This document shows, in pieces, positions 1 to 7,731 of a DNA stretch of 30,299 bases; position 1 is the first letter of the stretch, and the number at the start of each line of letters is the position of its first letter. The stretch is from a virus. The stretch is taken from the IMG/VR virus record IMGVR_UViG_3300000235_000006, positions 9,424 through 39,722 of that record. One strand, 5' to 3'. Both the position numbers and the translations under genes were made by a program. Under the pieces are notes generated by a model that was not told the origin of the DNA, searched no databases, and saw nothing but the letters and a program-made list of their open reading frames with translations.

Positions 1-33
1 TAAAAAAATTATTTTAAATTTGTGGAGGTTTAA

Positions 34-885
34 ATGAGTAATTTCAAGGATTATCTAAATACGTATGTTTTTGAAACAGATTTACTCGGTACAGGTAAGA
101 CATTAAAATTCAAACCCATTGTTACACACCAGATAAAGAAGCTTTTATTGTATGAAGCATCACAAGACCCAATGAGTATTGAAGAAGCTTTAGATGAGGT
201 ACTGAACGAGTGTGTGATTTCACCGGAAGGTTTTGATGTAGGCGACTTATATCTGCAGGATAGATTCTATCTTTTAGTTGAATTAAGACAAGCTACACGG
301 GGTAAGACTTACAGCTTCCAGACAACTTGTTCAAAGTGTGGGTCACAGACACAACATGTAATTGATTTATCAAAGTTAAAAACAAAAACCCTTAATAGAT
401 ATGAGAAAAAGACTCAACCGATTAAAAAATCTATTAAAAAAGGTAAGTTGATTGATTTATCAGAAGAAAAGATAGAAGTTCAAACTAATGACCATAAGAC
501 AAGTTGGGATGAAGTGGTCGTAAATGATAAGATTTCCGTTAAATTACATCTCATAACAAGGAATATGCAGAAAGAAGCTATAAAAAGGTTTAATGATAGT
601 CATAATGACGAAGAAGTTTCCGAAATACAACGAACCATTGAAATAACAACATTTTTATATGCATTATCCATTGTATCTATCACTACACCTAATGGAACGG
701 ATGAAAACCTATCATTAGAAGATCGTATTTTCTTTTTAGATAATATTCAACAATCAGAGCAAGAGCTTATAACATCTTGGTTTGACAAAAATGATTTTGG
801 TATAGATTTTTCATTCAATGTAGTATGTAATCAATGTAAAAATGCTGAAACAAAGGCGGTTCCTGTAGAAAATTTTTTTTACTAA
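34..885 (+). CDS. T4 gp26-like baseplate hub assembly protein with zinc ribbon
   Basis: A 283-residue protein resembling the T4 baseplate protein family that includes gp26, which helps assemble the central hub. It is longer than T4 gp26 (about 208 residues). Two CxxC pairs are visible, C99/C102 in CSKCG and C265/C268 in CNQC, and they probably bind one zinc ion. The start is well supported by GGAGG at about 22-26, eight bases before ATG 34. The gene heads the tail module, and the frame ends Asn-Phe-Phe-Tyr within a run of eight T. That run contains a possible -1 slippery site leading into the next ORF, so the gene may be the short product of a chaperone pair analogous to lambda G/GT. The family call is from sequence character and gene order; the chaperone analogy is inference. 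Confidence 0.65.
   Translation: MSNFKDYLNTYVFETDLLGTGKTLKFKPIVTHQIKKLLLYEASQDPMSIEEALDEVLNECVISPEGFDVGDLYLQDRFYLLVELRQATRGKTYSFQTTCSKCGSQTQHVIDLSKLKTKTLNRYEKKTQPIKKSIKKGKLIDLSEEKIEVQTNDHKTSWDEVVVNDKISVKLHLITRNMQKEAIKRFNDSHNDEEVSEIQRTIEITTFLYALSIVSITTPNGTDENLSLEDRIFFLDNIQQSEQELITSWFDKNDFGIDFSFNVVCNQCKNAETKAVPVENFFY
870..876 (+). promoter_or_regulatory. candidate -1 ribosomal frameshift slippery site (A AAT TTT)
   Basis: The heptamer AAATTTT fits the X XXY YYZ rule with AAT and TTT in the upstream frame, two codons before the TAC-TAA end of the gp26-like frame. The -1 frame is open from 849 through 1079, so one slip would fuse about 281 residues of the first protein to about 68 from the second frame, roughly 349 in total. 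A purine-rich AAAGGCGG lies at 852-859, about ten bases upstream, where a Shine-Dalgarno-like stimulator would sit. No strong downstream stem is obvious. Confidence 0.5.
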
Positions 886-890
886 TATAT

Positions 891-1082
891 GTGTTGTGTT
901 CGGGGATGAGTTTACATTCTATAACGGAAGATCAGTATTATCTGTCAAGTAAGGCTAATATTTCCATATCTGAAAGTAATAATTTACCAGATTTTGAAAG
1001 AGAAGCTTTTATAAATATGATTATAAAAGACATAAAAAACCACACGGAGAATGAAGCAGCGAAAGCTATGTTTAGAAAATAA
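891..1082 (+). CDS. small ORF after gp26-like gene, possible frameshift extension
   Basis: An acidic 63-residue frame that begins just after the gp26-like stop. Its own initiation signals are poor: GTG 891 has no Shine-Dalgarno sequence, and ATG 906 has only GGGG directly abutting it. The frame continues open upstream through the poly-T run, so it is better explained as the C-terminal extension of a -1 frameshift product than as a free protein. The segment YYLSSKANISISE followed by LPDFEREAF has the look of the short C-terminal parts of tail assembly chaperones. Its position corresponds roughly to T4 gene 51, next to 26, but I see no clear gp51 similarity. A terminator follows directly. Confidence 0.5.
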   Translation: MLCSGMSLHSITEDQYYLSSKANISISESNNLPDFEREAFINMIIKDIKNHTENEAAKAMFRK

Positions 1083-1128
1083 ACACATTATCTAATGTGC
1101 CCACTGTAATTTAAGATTACACGGATCT

Positions 1129-1173
1129 AATAAGGGTCTAAAGGGCTTCTTGCCAGTTAGACCCTTATTTTTT
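1129..1173 (+). terminator. intrinsic terminator with perfect 13-bp stem
   Basis: AATAAGGGTCTAA (1129-1141) pairs perfectly with TTAGACCCTTATT (1157-1169) and is followed by a T run to 1173. The 15-base loop can form a further short GGC/GCC pairing. It separates the gp26-like pair from the tape-measure-like genes, so downstream genes need their own promoter or read-through. On the opposite strand the stem is not followed by a T tract. Confidence 0.85.
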
Positions 1174-1185
1174 AAGAGAAATATA

Positions 1186-1431
1186 ATGAATACACAACCA
1201 AATCCTAATCCTAATAAAGCAAATACATCACCGGATTTTAATCAAAACTTAATAATTTTGAACGAATCAATTAATAAATTAAACGATTTATTAGTAAAGA
1301 ATAGTGTGGTTAAAACACCAAAGCCCATAGTAGCCGGAAAACAACAAGATGTAAGTACTAATTCCATTAATGACAATAGAACCACCCATTATGGGCAATT
1401 CTTTTTTCAAAAATATGGAAACTTTCTTTAA
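1186..1431 (+). CDS. small Asn/Pro-rich ORF overlapping the tape-measure-like gene
   Basis: An 81-residue frame from ATG 1186, just after the terminator, with only a weak purine-rich AAGAGAAA upstream. The N-terminus is low complexity (repeated Asn-Pro), followed by a helix-like segment INKLNDLLVKN. I do not recognise a family. The last ~60 bases overlap the start of the following large frame in the +1 register, around a TTCTTTTTTCAAAAA stretch at about 1400. It could be an independent small protein coupled to the next gene, or the true N-terminus of the tape-measure-like protein joined by frameshifting or separated by a sequencing error. The overlap is only 77 bases of common open frame (1355-1431). 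Confidence 0.5.
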   Translation: MNTQPNPNPNKANTSPDFNQNLIILNESINKLNDLLVKNSVVKTPKPIVAGKQQDVSTNSINDNRTTHYGQFFFQKYGNFL

Positions 1432-3883
1432 AAGAACTGCCACGACAACAATGTCATATACAATGTCTAAAACTGGTGATTATATATCAGGATTGTCAAA
1501 CGTGACATCAAGTGTTATGACGACTTTGTTTGGAAGAATACTGGATGATTTTAGACCAATAATAGATATAATGAAACTAACATCTAAATTTATGTTTGAT
1601 ATGGTCATAAAGCCATTGTCTAAATTAACATTTTCAATAGTAAAACTTCCATTTTCTATGATAGCTTCTTTTTTCACAAAAGACAGACAAACAGACAAAC
1701 TCACGAAACAAGTGCTTAAAAGTAATGATTCATTGAAAGGTATACTGAACGAGAACGAAAAACAGACGGAAGCCTCAAAAGAAAGAACAGTTCTTAATGA
1801 AAGTATGTTAGATGTTATATCATTACAGACAAAATTATTGAAAAAAATATCTTCTTGTAGTTGTAATAATGAGGAAGATAAGGAAGATAAGGAAGATAAG
1901 GAAGATAAGGAAAAAACATCAATTTTTGCCAAAATACCTAAAAGTATTGTCACGTCCATGAAAGGTGTTTTTTCTAAAATTCAACAGATACCCGTTATTG
2001 GCAGCATGATTAAGGTAATGTCCTTAATACCTAATGTAATGAAAAATGCGTTCACTGCAATTATGACACCAATTAAATTAGGATTTTCCTTTATATCTAA
2101 AGGAATTATGTCAATTGGTTCTGTAATTGGTGGTGGCATTTCAACAATAGGTAATCTTGCTTCACTTATCCCGTTTGTGGGCCCTCTTGTGGGCCCTCTT
2201 TTAAAGATTTTATTGCCTTTAGCGATAGGTGCTTTTGGTTTAAAGCTATTAGGGGGTACTTTTTCCGGTTTAATTGATGGACTTGAAAAAGCATTCCCTG
2301 AACAAGCCAAGGCCATAAGGGATTTCATAGATAATGATGTAAAGCCAATGATAGATAAAACAATGACATATATTGGGACTAGTTTTAAAAAATATGTTAT
2401 TGATCCTATACTTGTTAAACTGGGTCTTAAAGGTAAAGAATTAACAAAAGAAGAGAATAATGTTGTGGATAAAAGACTTGAAAAAGCTTATGGTTCAGAC
2501 CTAGAGAGAGTGAAATCGTTAGTAAACAAACCTAACCTTACTGCTAGAGAAAAATTTGATAAACGGAAATATTTACGTGACAAGGCCCATCTTGAATATA
2601 AACCGGCGAACGAAAGTAGTATTTTTTATTCTGAAGGTATAGAATCAATTAACTATGTAAAAGATTCATTGAAAAGTGCTCGTATACTTATTTTTGATAC
2701 AGCGAAAGAACTCATCCAATCTAAAAAAACAGGTGTGTCAAAGGCTACCGATAAGGATGTCTATGGTTCACAAGTTAATAGCCAACCGCTTTTTAATGTA
2801 AAAACAGGTGAAGAAGTAATAAAAAATAATATGAAGAATGATCCAATGGTTCGTAATGTTATACCTAACGAATTATCTGAAACAGATAAAACCATTATGG
2901 CACAGGTAGCACACCGTGAGTCCGGGATAAGGGATATACCTAGTGATGCAAAAAGAAAGGGAACTGATATACCGGTCGCATCTGGTGTATTCCAGTTCAC
3001 AAAGGCTACATGGAATACAGCAGCTTCAGCACTAGGGATCAGCACTTCTACAGGAATCTCGGATGACGGTAAAAGTTATGACCCATCTAAAGATGCTCGC
3101 CTTAATAGAGAACTGAGCATGAAAGCAATGGAGTATATGTTAAACAATTATAAAAAGTCATTAAGTATTATGAAAGAAGATTACAATTATAGAAATGTAC
3201 GGTTACTTCATTGGTTTGGCGCGGGTGATAGTAAAAAGATTATGAAATTGGCTAAAACAAATCCGAATGCTGCAATACCCCTAGACCAAAAGACTTTGGA
3301 AAAAAACAAGTTAGTAGGTGTTACCGTTGGTGAATTAATTAAACTTATAGATGAACAAGGTGATATCGGTAACATAAAAGATAAAATAACCTCATTGTTT
3401 GAAAATATGTTGAATTATACCAAAAAAGCTACTGGTTTTATAGGAGAAAAAGCATCTGATGCTGCTAAAACGGCATCTGATGCTGCTAAAACGGCATCTG
3501 ATGAAGCCAAATCCGCCACCGACTCTGCTAAAGAGGGTTTTACTGATTTCTTCACATTTATGAAGGATATGTTCTCTGATGTTACCGATTCCATTATGAA
3601 TTTGACATCAGATGATTTAAGGTATATAACAGCATACACACAGTCAGAAAGGGGTAGTGAAGCCATTGTATCTGCTGATAAAGAACTGGCGATGAAGAAA
3701 GCCGAGGTAAATTCTGATATTGAAAATAAGCCAGAACAAACACAACAGATAAATAGTATTGTAAATGGTGGAACAAGTGTTGTCACCCAGACCCCACAGG
3801 TACAGAGACATAGACAAAGCGATATACAATCAACTATTGGGCCTATGTTTGCTCTCAACATAATGAATTCTAATGAGGTATAA
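1370..3883 (+). CDS. tape-measure/hub-like tail protein with lytic transglycosylase domain
   Basis: The largest tail gene (837 residues), placed where a tape measure or gp29-like protein is expected. The N-terminal third is helical and hydrophobic. An EDK repeat lies near residues 169-183, preceded by a Cys-Ser-Cys. Strongly hydrophobic, glycine-rich segments span about 235-310. An SLT-type muramidase domain follows at about 500-650: probable catalytic Glu517 in AHRESG, then GVFQFTKATW at 539-548 and LLHWFGAGD near 612. A heptad-like SDAAKTA repeat and a polar C-terminus follow. The role would be length control plus local peptidoglycan cleavage during infection. None of the starts at 1370, 1391 or 1415 has a Shine-Dalgarno sequence, which suggests coupling to the overlapping upstream ORF. 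The muramidase fold is well supported; tape measure is inferred from size, hydrophobicity and position. Confidence 0.7.
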   Translation: MTIEPPIMGNSFFKNMETFFKRTATTTMSYTMSKTGDYISGLSNVTSSVMTTLFGRILDDFRPIIDIMKLTSKFMFDMVIKPLSKLTFSIVKLPFSMIASFFTKDRQTDKLTKQVLKSNDSLKGILNENEKQTEASKERTVLNESMLDVISLQTKLLKKISSCSCNNEEDKEDKEDKEDKEKTSIFAKIPKSIVTSMKGVFSKIQQIPVIGSMIKVMSLIPNVMKNAFTAIMTPIKLGFSFISKGIMSIGSVIGGGISTIGNLASLIPFVGPLVGPLLKILLPLAIGAFGLKLLGGTFSGLIDGLEKAFPEQAKAIRDFIDNDVKPMIDKTMTYIGTSFKKYVIDPILVKLGLKGKELTKEENNVVDKRLEKAYGSDLERVKSLVNKPNLTAREKFDKRKYLRDKAHLEYKPANESSIFYSEGIESINYVKDSLKSARILIFDTAKELIQSKKTGVSKATDKDVYGSQVNSQPLFNVKTGEEVIKNNMKNDPMVRNVIPNELSETDKTIMAQVAHRESGIRDIPSDAKRKGTDIPVASGVFQFTKATWNTAASALGISTSTGISDDGKSYDPSKDARLNRELSMKAMEYMLNNYKKSLSIMKEDYNYRNVRLLHWFGAGDSKKIMKLAKTNPNAAIPLDQKTLEKNKLVGVTVGELIKLIDEQGDIGNIKDKITSLFENMLNYTKKATGFIGEKASDAAKTASDAAKTASDEAKSATDSAKEGFTDFFTFMKDMFSDVTDSIMNLTSDDLRYITAYTQSERGSEAIVSADKELAMKKAEVNSDIENKPEQTQQINSIVNGGTSVVTQTPQVQRHRQSDIQSTIGPMFALNIMNSNEV
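1874..1909 (+). repeat. four tandem 9-bp repeats encoding Glu-Asp-Lys
   Basis: The unit GAAGATAAG occurs four times in perfect tandem inside the tape-measure-like gene and codes for repeated EDK. Copy number could vary by slippage in steps of three residues without breaking the frame. Confidence 0.9.
2177..2200 (+). repeat. two tandem 12-bp repeats containing GGGCCC
   Basis: GTGGGCCCTCTT is repeated exactly twice, encoding VGPLVGPL in the hydrophobic part of the tape-measure-like protein. The GC-rich palindromes stand out against the AT-rich background. Confidence 0.85.
3452..3493 (+). repeat. two exact 21-bp repeats plus a third partial copy
   Basis: GCATCTGATGCTGCTAAAACG occurs twice back to back and a third diverged copy begins at 3494. 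The encoded seven-residue unit (SDAAKTA) suggests a regular helical or coiled-coil spacer downstream of the transglycosylase domain. Confidence 0.9.
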
Positions 3884-3886
3884 CAA

Positions 3887-4990
3887 ATGCCAAAAGTATT
3901 AGAAATAACCAAAGAAAAATTGGCTAATTTAACACCTTTAAAGGCAATACTTAAAAATAGTGCCACAACTGTTTCTACAAGTGTAATGCCTGAAAATTAT
4001 GGGGGTAGAGAAGCAAAAAGTAAAATAAATTTTATAAACCCAACATTTATGTCTAATGAGGATCAAAATCTTATATGGGTTGATATCAAAGCTATACCTA
4101 TATTTAAACTGTCAAATAATGCAAGAGCCATAAAAGCAATAACAACAGAGACAGATTCATTAAAGGCTTCAGAGGCTCTTGCAATAAAGCTTGATGCCCC
4201 TATCTATACATTTAAGTTCCTGGCACAACAAGAATTAATTGAACAAATTTCACATTCGTGGGAACCTTATGATTCATACGCATCCTTTTTTGCAAAATTA
4301 TACTCTGACATAGGCATATCAATACCAGAACAGGTTGCAGGTTTAGCTGATTCTATTGGTGTAAGAAGTCTTGATGAAGCCAAGTCAAAACTTAAATCAT
4401 TGATACCAAAAATATCAAATAGTGTAAGCAACGGTACGGCATTTAAAGATGGTGTAAAATCAATGTTTGGCGCGATATCGAGCGCGGCAACTAGCGGTAC
4501 TGTAGCCAATTTTAGAGTAGACACACCATTACAGTATAAAGGATCAGAGCGCAGAAATTTTGAATTAATTTTTAATCTCATAAACACAGAAAAAGGTATG
4601 AATCATAGTAATGTAGTGTTGCCCGTAAAATTACTTGAAATGTTTTCTTCACCATCATATAACATAACACCTGATAAAAATGCTAATGCCGATATAATAT
4701 TGCCATATCTGTTTGAGATTAATACATCCCCTGGAGACCTGTTATATATAGATTTGGCCGTGTTGAAAGGTGTACAACCGACATGGAAAGGGCCCTGGAT
4801 TGACGGATATCCATCAAGATGTGAATTGAGACTTTCATTCACGGAATACAGACCTCTCGAACAAGGTGTATTCTACAATAACACGGAACATCAAATAATA
4901 CAGGTTATACAAAAGGAACGTGCCGTGTCATATAATAAGATTATTAACCAAAAATTAAACAAAAACAAACCCGAAATAAGGGGACACTAA
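3887..4990 (+). CDS. gp48/gp54-like baseplate tail-tube initiator
   Basis: A 367-residue protein close in length to T4 gp48 (364), which caps the baseplate and starts tail-tube polymerisation. The second half reads as tube/LysM-associated beta structure: FRVDTPLQYKGSERRNFEL, then LPYLFEI, and near the C-terminus a segment ending LSFTEYRPLEQ that is typical of tube-initiator proteins. The middle is helical. It follows the tape-measure-like gene after three bases, and a GAGGT at the end of that gene acts as its ribosome site. In T4 the equivalents are 29-48-54, so order agrees. gp54 is the alternative. No catalytic motif is seen. Confidence 0.5.
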   Translation: MPKVLEITKEKLANLTPLKAILKNSATTVSTSVMPENYGGREAKSKINFINPTFMSNEDQNLIWVDIKAIPIFKLSNNARAIKAITTETDSLKASEALAIKLDAPIYTFKFLAQQELIEQISHSWEPYDSYASFFAKLYSDIGISIPEQVAGLADSIGVRSLDEAKSKLKSLIPKISNSVSNGTAFKDGVKSMFGAISSAATSGTVANFRVDTPLQYKGSERRNFELIFNLINTEKGMNHSNVVLPVKLLEMFSSPSYNITPDKNANADIILPYLFEINTSPGDLLYIDLAVLKGVQPTWKGPWIDGYPSRCELRLSFTEYRPLEQGVFYNNTEHQIIQVIQKERAVSYNKIINQKLNKNKPEIRGH

Positions 4991-4992
4991 AA

Positions 4993-5370
4993 ATGACAGT
5001 AAGAAAAACAAATAAGACTTTTACCGACATAATGGGTACTAAACTGTCTAATTCGTCCTTATTGAAAATGTTTAATATCTATCAGGATGAATTAGACAAT
5101 ATGTTCTTAAATATATTTAAAACCTATGTTATTGATGAATCCATCCTTGAAAACTATGATAATACGGAAATGATAGGGGTTGTGTCTCCTTGGTGGGAAA
5201 ATATATCATTTTCTTATTACAGTGATGTGGATAGTTGGTGGGTTCCGGCATTGGCAAACAATGTCATTAATCCATTCGAGGAGTTAGATGAAAATATATC
5301 ATTAAAGGTGATTAAACCTAATTTATTACCGTATATCCAAAGAGATATGAAGGGTATTTACGAATTATGA
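4993..5370 (+). CDS. gp53-like baseplate wedge protein
   Basis: A 125-residue protein with the hallmark of the gp53 wedge family: YYSDVDSWWVPALANNVINPFEE, matching the usual aromatic stretch followed by an ANNIINPF-type core. T4 gp53 is longer (about 196 residues), so this is a compact form. The protein would sit in the inner baseplate and tie wedges to the hub. The gene ends with ATGA at 5367-5370, a four-base overlap with the hub gene that implies translational coupling. Confidence 0.6.
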   Translation: MTVRKTNKTFTDIMGTKLSNSSLLKMFNIYQDELDNMFLNIFKTYVIDESILENYDNTEMIGVVSPWWENISFSYYSDVDSWWVPALANNVINPFEELDENISLKVIKPNLLPYIQRDMKGIYEL

Positions 5371-6620
5371 ACACAAAATTTGGTGTTAAATTACTGACAA
5401 CAGATGGTAGCAGATATTTTGAAAATAATGATATAGTCGAAATAAATCTTGTAGAAGATATATTTTCGTGGACTATCACAGGCTCTATACTTTTTTATGA
5501 CCGGTTCGGATTTACCGAACAACTCGAACTAGCCGGCACCAATATTGTTACTATAACGTGGATTGAAGAGGATACTATAAGGGAAAAATCATTTATAATC
5601 TATGATTATAACAAGATAATTGGGGAAAACTATATAGATTCAAACGCAACGAGGACACTATGGTATTTGTCTGAAATAGAATTTTTATTATTAAGTAATA
5701 AGACCTATAGTAAGTCTTGGGGTGAGAATGTAAAGATATCAAGTATAGTTAAAGATATTGCATCAAGTATGTTAAAAATAAACACCTTTACGAAGTTTGA
5801 GGATACGAAAGAAGATATTTCAAATTTCTATATACCTTATTGGACGCCATTAGAATCGTTATCTTGGTTGATGAGAAGGGCGTCAAGTGAAAGATATAAT
5901 GTACCTGGATATGTGTTCTTCTCTAATTCTAAAGGGTTTAATTTTAGAACAATAGAAGGTATGATGAATGATACCGATAGGGAACAAAATTCAAATGGGC
6001 AGACAACAAAGTATATTTTTACCGGTGAAGGTGATGATTTTTACAATAAAGTATTGAATTGGTATATAAACCCTTCTGATATGATGTCTTTTAAGTATCT
6101 CAGCGGTGGCAGGTATGTCGGGTATGATTTCAAAACGAAATCAATCATAGATAACAGATATACATATAAGGATTCAATCAATAAATACAGTATATTTGGT
6201 AATACAACTTTGTTTCCTGATATAAGTGATCAAAGGTCAGAATTCAACTATAGTGCAGATAGTGATTCCTCGATGATAGATAATCAATATTATGATAAAT
6301 TCATAAGGAGATATATAAAACAATTCTCCGTTGGTATTGTAGTGAAAGGACACACTAAAAGATACGCCGGGATGGTAATAGATGTGGCGTGGCCGAGTGC
6401 AGATAAAGTGAAAAGAACAAATAAGATGTATGAGGGTCTATATCTTGTAAGGTCTATTACACATCAATTAACGTCTGGTATGGATATTGGGCCACAATAT
6501 AGACAGTTAATGATTTGTGTAAAAGCTGGGTATAATGAGGTAGATGACGTATCCTTAATGAAAATAAACAAAAACAGAATAATATCAGATAGTTACCTTT
6601 CTACGTATAAACAAGTTTAA
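5367..6620 (+). CDS. gp27-like baseplate central hub protein
   Basis: A 417-residue protein near the length of T4 gp27 (391), the trimeric ring holding the spike beneath the tube. Visible features fit: an N-terminal tube-like beta domain (LVEDIFSWTITGSILFYDR), a middle segment with IPYWTPLESLSWLMRRAS, and a C-terminal beta domain containing FSVGIVVKGHTKRYAGMVIDVAWP. The gene overlaps the gp53-like stop by four bases and lies just before the spike gene, the usual hub-spike pairing. No enzymatic motif is visible. Confidence 0.7.
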   Translation: MNTKFGVKLLTTDGSRYFENNDIVEINLVEDIFSWTITGSILFYDRFGFTEQLELAGTNIVTITWIEEDTIREKSFIIYDYNKIIGENYIDSNATRTLWYLSEIEFLLLSNKTYSKSWGENVKISSIVKDIASSMLKINTFTKFEDTKEDISNFYIPYWTPLESLSWLMRRASSERYNVPGYVFFSNSKGFNFRTIEGMMNDTDREQNSNGQTTKYIFTGEGDDFYNKVLNWYINPSDMMSFKYLSGGRYVGYDFKTKSIIDNRYTYKDSINKYSIFGNTTLFPDISDQRSEFNYSADSDSSMIDNQYYDKFIRRYIKQFSVGIVVKGHTKRYAGMVIDVAWPSADKVKRTNKMYEGLYLVRSITHQLTSGMDIGPQYRQLMICVKAGYNEVDDVSLMKINKNRIISDSYLSTYKQV

Positions 6621-6635
6621 TTAAAAGGTTTTGAC

Positions 6636-7727
6636 ATGCCTGAATCAAAATATAATGCTGGGGACATAAAATTACCGAGAAGTTCTCTTACTGGTATTTG
6701 GCGTGGCGTTGTGGAAGATAATAACGATCCCCTTAAAGCCGGTAGGTGTCGTGTCCGTATATTTGGTGTTCATACGGACGAGAAGGATATAAAAGATGTA
6801 TCTGGAATACCTACTGAACACCTTTTATGGGCAGAGCCAGCCACACCTATATTTGGTGGAATTTCAAAAATAGGTATATATGGTGTGCCAGAACAAGGAT
6901 CACATGTATTTTTGTTTTTTGAACGTAATAATATCATGCAGCCAAGATATTTTGCATCAGCACCAGGAATACCGGGAGAAATGTCAGATTCAAAATATGG
7001 TTTCTACGATCCATCAGAAACGTTCCCTTCAAAACAACATCTAAACACACCGGATTGGAACGAAAATTTTGAAGATGGTGTAACATACCCAAATGGCTTT
7101 ATTATAGCAGATAAAGTGGGAAATAAACTTGTTTTTGACTCCACAGAGGGTAAAGAAAGGATAATATTACAACAAGGTACTACTGGTGCAAGGATAATAA
7201 TCGATGAGAATGGCAGTATAAAAAAGGAATCCAGCAGAAGTACAGATGAAACCGTAACCGGATCACAAAAAATCCTTGTGGATGGTGACATTTCAGAAGT
7301 AATAACTGGTGACAAAAATGTAACATCTTCAGTAAGTGGTGAAGTTGTTAATAAATATAAGAAAATAAGTATTTCTGGCGGTCTTGATGAGACCGTGATG
7401 GGTAATGTAGCAAAAAAACATGGTTCTTTTGCCCATAACATACAAGGAAGTACGAATATAAAATCAACGGGTGCCGTTTCAATAACATCTGATAACAGCA
7501 TTAAATTGAAAGCACTTACAATGAATTTAGAAAATACTGCATTACTCGGTGCAATAAATAATTCTTCTATGACAACATCTACAGTTGCATTATTAACAGC
7601 AACATACAAAGGTTTAATATCAACTACTATAGGTGGTGGAATAATAACTAGTGTATCTGGAACGGTAACAACGGTAAGTGGCGACGCTATATTAAGATTA
7701 ACCGGTGGCATAATACTTATAGGATAA
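6636..7727 (+). CDS. gp5-like/VgrG-type tail spike without lysozyme domain
   Basis: A 363-residue spike protein. Residues ~17-115 form an OB-fold like the gp5 N-domain (GIWRGVVEDNNDPLKAGRCRVRIFG, and later GSHVFLFFERNN). From ~160 on there is a repetitive beta-helix rich in Val, Ser, Gly and Thr, ending with alternating hydrophobic residues and GGIILIG. T4 gp5 (575 residues) carries a lysozyme between these parts. Here none is present, and the only muramidase nearby is in the tape-measure-like protein. The ribosome site AAAAGG precedes ATG 6636. The trimeric needle would be tipped by the PAAR protein encoded two genes later. Confidence 0.8.
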   Translation: MPESKYNAGDIKLPRSSLTGIWRGVVEDNNDPLKAGRCRVRIFGVHTDEKDIKDVSGIPTEHLLWAEPATPIFGGISKIGIYGVPEQGSHVFLFFERNNIMQPRYFASAPGIPGEMSDSKYGFYDPSETFPSKQHLNTPDWNENFEDGVTYPNGFIIADKVGNKLVFDSTEGKERIILQQGTTGARIIIDENGSIKKESSRSTDETVTGSQKILVDGDISEVITGDKNVTSSVSGEVVNKYKKISISGGLDETVMGNVAKKHGSFAHNIQGSTNIKSTGAVSITSDNSIKLKALTMNLENTALLGAINNSSMTTSTVALLTATYKGLISTTIGGGIITSVSGTVTTVSGDAILRLTGGIILIG

Positions 7728-7731
7728 AGAC

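Noticed and set aside
63-71. The Met in the UvsX P-loop (residues 63-71 of the protein encoded at 21702-22835) as an anomaly.
   Set aside because: T4 UvsX also lacks the Gly found in bacterial RecA, so the variant is a family trait rather than a defect.
1480-1959. A minus-strand frame with Ser-Leu repeats.
   Set aside because: The repeats are the complement of the EDK repeat of the tape-measure-like gene; it is a shadow frame.
7004-7711. A 235-codon open frame on the minus strand opposite the spike gene.
   Set aside because: It is a shadow of the repetitive beta-helix coding sequence, without recognisable domains or a plausible start.
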